A program made the translations under genes and the position numbers. A stretch of DNA of 43,696 nucleotides, taken from NCBI RefSeq assembly GCF_002289565.1, contig NZ_NTFY01000146.1, positions 1 to 43,696 on the forward strand. The letters run 5' to 3'. Origin of the DNA: Rhodopirellula sp. SM50 (GTDB lineage: Bacteria; Planctomycetota; Planctomycetia; Pirellulales; Pirellulaceae). Under the pieces are notes generated by a model. It was given only the letters and a program-made list of their open reading frames with translations, was not told where the DNA came from and did not search any database. Positions 27,938-35,400 of the stretch are shown piece by piece (the stretch's first letter is position 1; each line of letters begins with the position of its first letter).

Positions 27938-28229
27938 CGACTGTAAAACGAGATCGACCACCGGGTGCAGCCTGATCCGATCGAACTGGCGTTTTCGCTT
28001 CCAGCGAGTCGAGCGATGGCAACTTGGATGCATTTTCGAAACGATTCGATTGTGACGTCGATCTTCCTTCGACGTCCTCTGGAACGTCCGTTTCAAGTGT
28101 TCGTCTCGGAAGTCATTTACTTCCTTCAACGCACTCGAATTGAATCTCTCCTTGCGTTGATAATCATTCCCGCCTCCGGTATTTTGTCTTCCTAAAGCGA
28201 GATGACATCTCATCCATTTTCGTCGCGTA

Positions 28230-28310
28230 GGTCGCATCGACCGCTCGGCGTTTGCACGATCGCTTGGCAGCACTCTTCTCTCTGTTCCGCAGCATTTGTT
28301 GGGGAAGTGC
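28230..28310 (+). repeat. Intergenic repeat family, copy 1
   Basis: It starts GGTCGCATCGACCG, followed by ATCGCTTGGCAGCACTCTTC and TTGGGGAAGTG. It aligns over about 80 bases with copies 2-6, with moderate divergence, and lies on the same strand as the genes. Confidence 0.65.
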
Positions 28311-28371
28311 GCATCCAAAGCAACGCCAGGCAAACAGACACGAGGAAACAGAGGTCCTCAAAGGTCACCTC

Positions 28372-28496
28372 GTCGCCTGGCGACATTGAACGAGCACACG
28401 GCTCGTCGATACAGTAGGCAAGCTGCTTGCCATTTCAGCCCTGCGGCTCAGGTCAACAACATTTTATCGCGCACCCTTTCGCGCGAGACGATAAAA
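28372..28496. repeat. Cluster of five short inverted repeats
   Basis: In order: GTCGCC/GGCGAC (28372-28384, 1-base loop), CGAGC/GCTCG (28391-28405, 5-base loop), GGCAAGC/GCTTGCC (28417-28431, 1-base loop), AGCC/GGCT (28437-28448) and TCGCGC/GCGCGA (28467-28486, 8-base loop), the last flanked by TTTTA/TAAAA arms reaching 28496. The cluster ends 28 bases before the zinc-ribbon ORF. The 1-base-loop cases are palindromes that would form cruciforms rather than good RNA hairpins. Possible roles are a structured leader, a terminator or remnants of small mobile repeats; I cannot choose. Confidence 0.6.
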
Positions 28497-28524
28497 CGCA
28501 ACTCATTCTGCCGGCGTTTCTGTC

Positions 28525-28797
28525 ATGGCAATCCCGATCGGACCGTGTCTTCGTTGCGGTCATCGAGTTGAATTGCCGGTTGACTCACAGCTTCAACACG
28601 ACACCTCATGTCGAAACTGTGGTCAGGTAATCAGGGAACGGCAGGGGCATAGTAATGGCGGACGCATTCAACTTGTTCTTGGCGCATCGATCTTTACCGC
28701 AATCATCGCAGTTTGCTCCGGCATCGTTTGGAAAATGAGCGCCGAGAAGGTGGCTAGCGTCCGAGAAGTGATCGTTCCTTTCTTGTTCACTTGGTAA
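28525..28797 (+). CDS. Small zinc-ribbon membrane protein, possibly truncated by a TAA
   Basis: The product is 90 residues. CLRCGH (Cys8, Cys11) and CRNCGQ (Cys29, Cys32) form a four-cysteine zinc ribbon, followed by one transmembrane segment (IQLVLGASIFTAIIAVCSGIVW, residues ~52-73, reported as landmark IFTAIIAVCSGIVW). There is no Shine-Dalgarno sequence before the ATG. The same frame continues open for another 366 bases after the TAA at 28795-28797, into a second membrane segment, so this may be the front half of a broken gene. I do not recognise a specific family; zinc-ribbon plus membrane-helix proteins are common, uncharacterised planctomycete products. Confidence 0.5.
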   Translation: MAIPIGPCLRCGHRVELPVDSQLQHDTSCRNCGQVIRERQGHSNGGRIQLVLGASIFTAIIAVCSGIVWKMSAEKVASVREVIVPFLFTW

Positions 28798-28857
28798 CGA
28801 TGCACAGCGCCGATCGGCACGGTTATTCGTCTGGAGTCACCGCGGTTTACTCCTGGA

Positions 28858-29163
28858 ATGGGTTTTCAAGCTTTGCGAATAGGATGGGAGATGTACACAG
28901 GCGGCGGGATAGTACATGGCATGGCTGGCCTGATCACATTGCCCGCTCTGCTACTGCTGGCATTTTGGTACTTGCCTGAGATATTGGCGTTACTGTGTGA
29001 CATTGCCAAAGGCCGCAACTTGATGGCCGAGAGCGAGGAGCAACGTCAATTGGAGGGACGAATCTTCATCTCTGATCCGACTCGCGATCTTGCTTCCGCC
29101 CTGGAGCCGAGCAACATGGAACGACGGACGGGTGCCGAACACGCCTTTAGCGCCCCGGGCTAG
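28858..29163 (+). CDS. Hypothetical membrane protein, or rear half of the preceding gene
   Basis: The product is 101 residues if started at the ATG at 28858, which lacks a convincing ribosome binding site. It has one strong membrane segment (GLITLPALLLLAFWYLPEIL) followed by a charged tail (ESEEQRQLEGRIF). It is in exactly the same frame as the zinc-ribbon ORF at 28525, and the 60 bases between the TAA and this ATG are open in that frame. A single nonsense change could therefore have split one gene of about 212 codons. Alternatively these are two small independent genes. No family recognised. Confidence 0.4.
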   Translation: MGFQALRIGWEMYTGGGIVHGMAGLITLPALLLLAFWYLPEILALLCDIAKGRNLMAESEEQRQLEGRIFISDPTRDLASALEPSNMERRTGAEHAFSAPG

Positions 29164-29173
29164 TCTGTCGTGC

Positions 29174-29264
29174 AACTCGCGGAGGTTGCATCGACCGACG
29201 CGAGTTTTCGAAATCGCTTCGCTGCAGTCATTGCGAAATCTCGGACTAAATTGAGGGAAATGTG
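29174..29264 (+). repeat. Intergenic repeat family, copy 2, with flanking hairpin
   Basis: The core GGTTGCATCGACCG begins at 29184, followed by TTCGCTGCAGTCATTGCG and TTGAGGGAAATGTG. AACTCGCG (29174-29181) pairs exactly with CGCGAGTT (29199-29206), placing the core in the loop of a stem. This is the most complete-looking copy in the window. Confidence 0.7.
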
Positions 29265-29350
29265 CATGGAATCGAGGGAGAGTTTGCTCTCTGCCGTAGG
29301 AAATTTGATCAAGCCTGACCAGTGACAACCTGCCCATCAGTGCGTTTGCC

Positions 29351-29406
29351 ACCTCCGCGCAAGCCGCGGAGGTGTGCCGACCGACGCTCCGAAAATGCTA
29401 ATCCGG
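29351..29406 (+). repeat. Hairpin plus partial intergenic repeat copy (copy 7)
   Basis: ACCTCCGCG (29351-29359) pairs perfectly with CGCGGAGGT (29365-29373) across a 5-base loop. The second arm runs into GGTGTGCCGACCGACGC, similar to the first third of the repeat core, after which similarity fades. It lies 31 bases before the longest sulfatase ORF start and about 100 bases before its likely start. It could be a degraded repeat or a transcript hairpin. Confidence 0.45.
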
Positions 29407-29436
29407 CAGTGATCCTCGTACCCTAGCTGACGATCG

Positions 29437-30927
29437 ATGTCACTCAGGCCGCTTTCGGATATTATGACGCGATCGCTTTTAAACGAACGACCATACCCGG
29501 AGTCCCACTTGAACGCTCTACGTTTGACTCTGTTCTGTTTCGCAAGATTTGGATGCCTAGCGGTCGTTTGCCTTGTTTTGTCGACGAGTTCGTCGGCGGA
29601 GGAACGACGGCCTAACATCTTGTTGATCATTACCGATCAGCAGCATGCGGAGATGATGAGCTGCGCCGGCAACAAGTTCCTCAACACGCCAGCGATGGAC
29701 AGCTTGGCTCGAGACGGTATCCGGTTTACCAACGCTTATGTGACCAACCCCGTCTGCGTGCCCAGTCGGATCAGCATGGCGACTGGTGTCATGGCCGGTC
29801 GACTCGGCGTGCTGAACAACGGAGTCAAAGCCAGCGTTCCAGCCGAGGTCGACAACAATTCACTCGGAAAACTCGTCAAGCGAGCTGGATACGATACGTT
29901 CTACGGTGGCAAGGTGCACATGTGTCCCGAACTGAACCCACCGGATGCCGGCTACGACGAGTATTTCAAGGATCAACGCGACGCATTGCCGGGAGCGTGC
30001 ATTGATTTTATCGAGCGGAAGCGGGACCGACCGTTCTTTGCCGTCGCTTCGTTCATCAATCCCCACGACATTTGTTTCGCGTATAGCGCGTACAAAGGAA
30101 AGTCGATCAAGGGCAAGCAGAGTGTCGCGCATCTCTTTCGACAGGCATCCGAAATGCCAACTGAGCAACTTCCGCCCTTACCGGACAACTTTCGAATTCC
30201 TGAGCTTGAGCCGGATGCGATCGAACTCTACTCCAAGGCGAACGCCGTGACACCCGCGGGAACGATGCGCAAGGTCTACGACGAACGCCAGTGGCAAATC
30301 TATCGTTGGATCTATTGCCGGCTCACCGAGCAGGTCGATCGGCACATTGGGCGTATACTCGACGCGCTCAAGCGAAATGGGTTGGATAAAGAGACTTTGG
30401 TCATTTTCACGAGTGATCACGGAGACATGGACGCGTGCCATCGTCTGGCTTCGAAGGGCCGGTTTTATGAACAGTCCGTTCGTGTTCCGTTCTTGATGCA
30501 ATACAAAGGCAAGATCGTCAACCAAGTCGACGCGAATTTGATCTCCAGCGGGCTCGATCTTCTTCCCACGGTGTGCGACTACGTCGGAGTGGACGTGCCT
30601 AAAGGTCTGTTGGGGAAGAGCCTTCGACCGCTCGCTGAGTCAAAGGACATCGATCATTGGCGCGACTACATCGTAACGGAGAACCACACGGGCCGAATGC
30701 TTCGCAGCGTAGATTTCAAGTACTGTGTGTACCGTGAAGGCGACCTCCGAGAATCTCTCGTCAACATGAGCGATGATCCCGGTGAAATGAAGAACCTGGC
30801 TACCGCACCCGAACATGCCAATACGCTCAATAAATATCGCCGTTACCTCAAGGATTGGATCACATCATCCGGTGACCAAGACGCCGAATCATTTGCACTC
30901 GCGCCGGACCCAAGAGTGACGAATTGA
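29437..30927 (+). CDS. Exported S1-family sulfatase
   Basis: The longest frame is 496 residues. The formylglycine site is CVPSR (Cys107-Arg111 counted from 29437), the C-x-P-S-R signature whose Cys is oxidised by a formylglycine-generating enzyme. Other family marks are the N-terminal metal motif LLIITDQQH, FFAVASFINPHD, and FTSDHGDM with Asp327/His328. It hydrolyses sulfate esters, probably on algal or other polysaccharides; the choline-sulfatase/heparan-sulfatase-like layout does not fix the substrate. A signal peptide (FGCLAVVCLVLSTSSSAEE) begins well inside the frame. The TTG at 29509, with CCCGGAG 6 bases upstream (29496-29502), is a better start than the ATG at 29437 or 29464, because it puts the signal peptide at the very N-terminus. 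Planctomycetes carry many such enzymes. No sulfatase-maturation gene lies nearby and it appears monocistronic. Confidence 0.92.
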   Translation: MSLRPLSDIMTRSLLNERPYPESHLNALRLTLFCFARFGCLAVVCLVLSTSSSAEERRPNILLIITDQQHAEMMSCAGNKFLNTPAMDSLARDGIRFTNAYVTNPVCVPSRISMATGVMAGRLGVLNNGVKASVPAEVDNNSLGKLVKRAGYDTFYGGKVHMCPELNPPDAGYDEYFKDQRDALPGACIDFIERKRDRPFFAVASFINPHDICFAYSAYKGKSIKGKQSVAHLFRQASEMPTEQLPPLPDNFRIPELEPDAIELYSKANAVTPAGTMRKVYDERQWQIYRWIYCRLTEQVDRHIGRILDALKRNGLDKETLVIFTSDHGDMDACHRLASKGRFYEQSVRVPFLMQYKGKIVNQVDANLISSGLDLLPTVCDYVGVDVPKGLLGKSLRPLAESKDIDHWRDYIVTENHTGRMLRSVDFKYCVYREGDLRESLVNMSDDPGEMKNLATAPEHANTLNKYRRYLKDWITSSGDQDAESFALAPDPRVTN

Positions 30928-31356
30928 CAGAGGACAACTTCATCTTCTCCATCAACAATTTCGACGCGTAGCTGTCCCAATGCCCGCTAACCGCCCTCAC
31001 TTATCCAGACAGTCTTAACGCCAACGGTGCGATACTGGACGTTAGCAGCCTCGGCAGTTTCGTTACCAACTAGCAGCGGTGAGCATCGACCGAACGCAAG
31101 TTGGCTGAGCTCGTTCGCTGCAGTTCTTGCCAAATCTGGGACTTGATTGATGGATGTGTGCAGCCACGCCGCGTCTTTGCACCAGTTATTTTGATGGTGT
31201 CGCCACCGATCATTCGGAGTAAATTGGCTTCGTGCCGTGGAGTCTGTGTTTGTGGAGACTGTTCGCAGGGAGACTCACTCGACGCGTAGACCGCGAGTTG
31301 GAGATGAAGATCCGACGATCAATAGCACGACCCGGTAAAGAATCGAGGTGAAAGCG
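30928..31356 (+). other. Intergenic region, 429 bases, with repeat copy 3
   Basis: No convincing gene; a 62-codon ORF at 31101 overlaps the repeat and looks accidental. It contains repeat copy 3 at 31079-31160. No clear terminator after the sulfatase. Confidence 0.6.
31079..31160 (+). repeat. Intergenic repeat family, copy 3
   Basis: It reads GGTGAGCATCGACCGAACGC, then TTCGCTGCAGTTCTTGCC and TTGATTGATGGATGTGTG. It aligns best with copy 2, sharing TTCGCTGCAGT exactly. No flanking stem is preserved. Confidence 0.7.
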
Positions 31357-31926
31357 ATGCTCGAGCAGGCGCAACGACGCTATGAATTTAAGACCGCTGG
31401 CTCGGCTCGCGAGCGGGCGGAGGTTAACCGACTTCTCTACCGGACTTTCGTGTTGGAGATCCCGCGGTACGATGATCCCGGCACTGGCTTTTTGATCGAT
31501 AGATTTGATCGTAGCAACATCTACTTCGTTGCAATCCATAACGGACGCGTGTGTGGCACAATGGCGGTTCATGACGGGCCACTCTTTTCCGTTGCTAGTG
31601 CGATTGCAGATTCAAGTGTGCTTGCGCGACTCCGTCGACCACTCCTTGAAGCCAGAATCTTCGCCGTGGATTCGCACCGTCGATTTGGAGTTGTCTTCGC
31701 CGGGTTGGCGTGCAGCGTATATCAATACGCCGTCTCGAATGGCTATGCCAACATTCTAATCTCCGGACTCGAACGGCGACGAGGCATGTACGAGCGCATG
31801 GGATTTCGGCCGCTCGGGCCTCCGGTACTTCGAGGGGACGATTGCTTTGTGCCGATGTCTTTGGACCTGACGACCGTTACAACTCAGGTCAAGAAAGATC
31901 TGAATCGATGGAGTGAGCTTCTGTAA
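31357..31926 (+). CDS. GNAT-fold acyltransferase, FeeM/N-acyl amino acid synthase-like
   Basis: The product is 189 residues from the ATG at 31357, chosen because GAGGTG (31345-31350) lies 6 bases upstream; a GTG at 31348 overlaps that site. The order of motifs (NRLLYRTFVLEIPRYDD, FVAIHNGRVCGTMAVHDG, LEARIFAVDSHRRFGVVFAG, then YERMGFRPLG) fits the GNAT fold, with an acyl-CoA/ACP binding loop around SHRRFGVVF. The N-terminal half resembles the FeeM-like and autoinducer-synthase branch, which makes N-acyl amino acids from acyl-ACP. Substrate cannot be read from sequence. It has no signal peptide, so it is cytoplasmic. It stands alone, with 0.4-0.5 kb gaps on both sides and no acyl carrier protein or regulator next to it. 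Confidence 0.7.
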   Translation: MLEQAQRRYEFKTAGSARERAEVNRLLYRTFVLEIPRYDDPGTGFLIDRFDRSNIYFVAIHNGRVCGTMAVHDGPLFSVASAIADSSVLARLRRPLLEARIFAVDSHRRFGVVFAGLACSVYQYAVSNGYANILISGLERRRGMYERMGFRPLGPPVLRGDDCFVPMSLDLTTVTTQVKKDLNRWSELL

Positions 31927-32034
31927 CGGCCAAACTTCTGATCTCGCCCGATAGAGCGGTTGCTGTCGTTGGAACGAGAAGGGTGTGGTACTGGCCTTTA
32001 GTAGTCCCGCGAATTCGCTCCCCGAACTCACTTC

Positions 32035-32120
32035 GGTTGCATCGACCAGCGCATCGAAGCGAATTCGCTTCGATGCGGCCTTCTCAAAATCTCAGACCGG
32101 ATCGAGAGCAAATTGCGGCC
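32035..32120 (+). repeat. Intergenic repeat family, copy 4
   Basis: The core GGTTGCATCGACC is followed by a perfect palindrome and then CTTCTCAAAATCTCAGACCG and TCGAGAGCAAATTGCGGCC. Similarity to copy 5 continues past the end of the usual 80 bases to about 32196. Confidence 0.7.
32051..32076. repeat. Perfect 26-base palindrome
   Basis: The half-site GCATCGAAGCGAA (32051-32063) is followed immediately by its exact reverse complement. The central GCGAATTCGC also occurs separately at 32009-32018. It replaces the less symmetric middle of the other repeat copies. It could extrude as a cruciform, bind a dimeric protein, or form a stem in RNA. Confidence 0.85.
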
Positions 32121-32405
32121 AAGCCGGTTAACGTGCAGAGGTGGCCGGACCGCAGCGTCGGAGCGGAGTTTCCTCGTGCACGAAGCTGGTCCAACCGAAT
32201 GGGCTTGGCACAGCGACAGGAGATGGCACCAAGGGCAGTGAAATCTCTTTTACCGCGGTCAACTGCGTAGGAAACAAGAACGATGTCAGCATCCGCTGAA
32301 ATCCGCGATTTACGAGTTCACCGGACTCATGCTGAAGGCTGTGTAACGACATTTGAGCCAAAATCGTCAGCAGATTCGCGATTGAAGTTCAGTTTTGTGG
32401 AACGC

Positions 32406-32440
32406 GCCCAGCACAGCGGATAGAAAAGGGGATCTATAAT
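32406..32440 (+). promoter_or_regulatory. Promoter-like element upstream of kinase 1
   Basis: GCCC...CACAGCGGATAGAAAAGGGGATC is followed by TATAAT at 32435-32440. The segment up to AAAAGGGG is closely matched in the kinase 2 leader at 38296-38333. TATAAT is a perfect -10 hexamer, but there is no good -35 (CACAGC lies 17 bases upstream). If transcription starts just after it, the ATG at 32439 cannot be used and 32472 becomes the start. Alternatively AAAAGGGG could serve as a ribosome binding site for 32439. Confidence 0.4.
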
Positions 32441-32471
32441 GAAGAGCCGTCCCCTGTTCTCCTGGTGTGCC

Positions 32472-35400
32472 ATGCCGTCCGACGAGCAAGATCCTCTCCA
32501 GTCGTTGATCGCCGATATCCTTGAGGCCGAGAATCGCGGCGAGTTTGTCGATCGCGATGCAATGATCGGTGAACACCCGGATCTAGCCGATTCGTTGCAC
32601 GATTTCTTTGCCAATCATGACCGGATGAAATCCGCTGTGGAGAGTGAGGATCCTACGCTATCGCCCAGTGGAAGCGGGCTGGACGATCCAACAATTCCCC
32701 CCGGTCGCGACTCGCAGGAGGAGGCCACGATGCCTCCTCAGCCAGTAGGTGACGATCCGACCATTCCTCCGACTGAAGGAGCATCGCAACCGGCTGAACC
32801 GGCGGTCGGTGATCAGGTAGGATATTTCGGTGACTATGAGTTGCTGGAGGAGATCGCCCGGGGCGGAATGGGAATAGTCTTCAAAGCGCGCCAAGTAAAT
32901 TTGAATCGCATAGTCGCGCTGAAGATGATCCTGGCGGGGCAGTTTGCTGGACAAGAAGATGTACAGCGGTTCTACACGGAGGCGGAAGCGGCTGCGAATC
33001 TTGATCAACCAGGCATCGTTCCGATCTTCGAGATTGGCGAGCACGAGGGCCAACACTACTTCTCGATGGGCTATGTCGAAGGTGAAAGCCTCGCGCAGAA
33101 AGTGGCCGACGGTCCCTTACCTCCACGTGAAGCGGCGGGGTTGGTCAAGAAGATCTGCGATGCGATGGCGTATGCGCACGAGCGCGGCGTGATTCATCGA
33201 GACTTGAAACCTGCAAACATCTTGATCGATTTAAACAGCCAGCCAAAGGTCACCGACTTTGGCCTCGCCAAGAGGACTGAAGCTGACAGTGGATTGACCG
33301 GCACGGGACAGATTCTTGGAACACCTGCGTATATGCCTCCAGAGCAGGCGTCGGGGAAGGCCGACGTTGGGCCTCTCGCTGACGTGTATTCGCTCGGCGC
33401 GATTCTTTATTGCCTGGTCACCGGCCGACCGCCGTTTCAAGCGGCAAGTCCGATGGACACGCTGCTGCAGGTACTGGATAAGGAACCGGTTGCTCCAAGG
33501 GTCCTGAACGAATCGGTTCCGAAAGACTTGGAAACAATCTGCCTCAAGTGCCTGAGTAAGGACGCAAGTAGGCGATACCCATCAGCCGCTGCGCTCGGGC
33601 AGGAACTGAATCGATACCTTGAAGGGGAACCAATCCTCGCGCGACCTGTTGGAGGCTTGGAACGAACTTGGCGATGGTGCAATAGAAATCCTCTGATTGC
33701 ATCTTTGATCCTCACGACAGCGTCGTCATTGCTAGCTGGAATTGGCGTCTCGGCCTATCTTGCCGTCGTGGCAAATGCTCGAGCCAATCTTGCAGTTCAA
33801 GAATCAGGACGTGCGGATAAGAATGCGATGAATGCGCTCGCACAGGAACAGCTGGCGAAGCAGCGAGCCGATGAAGCAACTAATGCGCGCGAGATTGCCG
33901 AACGCAATGCTCGAAATGCCCAGGCAGAGCGTTTAAGTACTCTCGCCCAGAGTGAGCTGAGCCAGAATCGACCCAATCGATCTCTTCTGTTGGCGGCTCA
34001 AGCCATCGACGCAACGAGGACCGCTAAAGAACCCGCCGTGTTGTCCGCTCGGAAAGCGATTCGCCATGCGGTGGAAAGTCTACACGGGGCTCCGTTTGGT
34101 GATCGACCCTACAAGAAACTTCTCTTGTCATCGGACGGAGAGTGGCTGGCAACGATTTCAGAAGGCGGATCGCTCAAAGTGTTTTCGGAGAGGTCCATTT
34201 TTCCGACGAGTAGGGCAATCTCGATTGCGCTCGACCCGCCATGCGAGGACGCAGTTGATGGGATCGCGGAACAGAGCCTGCTCGCCGTTGCAGATTCGCA
34301 AGGCTCGATTCACGTTTATCGATGTGGTCTAGCTGTGGAGAACGCGAGAATCGCCACCTTCACCGGAGCAGACTCCGCAGTGCATCGGATGAGTTTTGGA
34401 AGCGACGGCAAGTATCTGGCGGCGTCATTCGTATCGGGGCAGATTTCCTGCTGGCAAATCGAAGACAGGAAACAGATCTTCTCATTCACACACCCGAATC
34501 ACCTCACAATCATGAAGTTCAGCCCTGACGGTCGGTGGCTTCTAACGGCAAGCAATGACACAAATTTTTACCGGTATATCGCCATGCTTCATCCTCTCGC
34601 CAGTGGTCAGGATGGCCCCCGGTATCGTCTCAAAGCGAATACCAATAGCTTCCTCGATGCCGTCTTCAAAAAGGACGGTAGTGAACTGATCACAAGCAAC
34701 GGTGACGGAAAAATTCGTCGCTGGGATTTGACGGCAGAGGATCCTTCATCCATGCCAATCGTTGTGAAAACCAAATTCTCCCAAAGTCAATATGGTCTGC
34801 AATTGAGTGCAGACGACCGCTGGCTCTGCTCGGTAAGAGGAAACGGTGAGGTGGCATTGCTCGATCTATTGCCTGAGGCGCCGTCGCAACCGTCGGGCCC
34901 AAACCCAGATCCAAGTCCGAGCCCAATCCCAAGCTCAAACCCATCCCGCTATGACATGATTGTTCTCAACGTTTCCGCTCAGGTGGAGAAAGAGAACGGG
35001 CTCGGTATTCGTTACGGAGAGCTCGGACTGCAGCCCTATTCGTTTAGCCCGGACAGCAAGCGGTTTGCGGTTGGCGACCAGGATGGCGACGTTCACATCT
35101 GGGAGCTTGCCGACGTTCGTGATGAATCATCGGCGATGCTTAGCAGACAAACGGCAGGTGGACATGAGGGGCCGGTCACGGCACTGAAATGGAGACCAAG
35201 TGGGCGCGCACTCCTGTTAACGGCTGGGGTCGACAATTCCATCCTCAGTTGGCAGCAGAACTCTGCTACCAAGAAACTGGACTCAATTGCCGCTCATGGG
35301 CATGACGCGATGATTCACTCGTTGCATCTGGTGAACCGTAATGCAACGCTGCTTTCGCATGACAGGAGCGGCAGAATTAGGAAATGGATGGCTGGCGATC

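Larger units (their letters stand above)
27938..28524 (+). other. Intergenic region, 587 bases, with repeat copy 1 and hairpin cluster
   Basis: No convincing gene. Short ORFs exist on both strands but have no start signal or recognisable product. The region holds repeat copy 1 (28230-28310) and five inverted repeats (28372-28496). I see no clear terminator behind the PEP-CTERM gene. Confidence 0.6.
31927..32471 (+). other. Intergenic region and kinase 1 leader, 545 bases
   Basis: No convincing gene. It contains repeat copy 4 (32035-32120) with a perfect palindrome, the GCTGGTCCAACC motif shared with the second kinase leader (32185-32196) and a promoter-like element near 32406-32440. Confidence 0.6.

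Noticed and set aside
27758..28333. 191-codon minus-strand frame across the end of the PEP-CTERM gene and repeat copy 1
   Set aside because: It overlaps a well-supported gene end and the repeat; no ribosome site or recognisable product.
28202..28630. Several 67-91 codon plus-strand frames in the gap before the zinc-ribbon ORF
   Set aside because: They overlap one another, the repeat and the hairpin cluster, and none has a ribosome binding site or domain.
29437..31926. Sulfatase and acyltransferase as one operon
   Set aside because: They are separated by more than 420 bases containing a repeat copy, and their predicted functions are unrelated.
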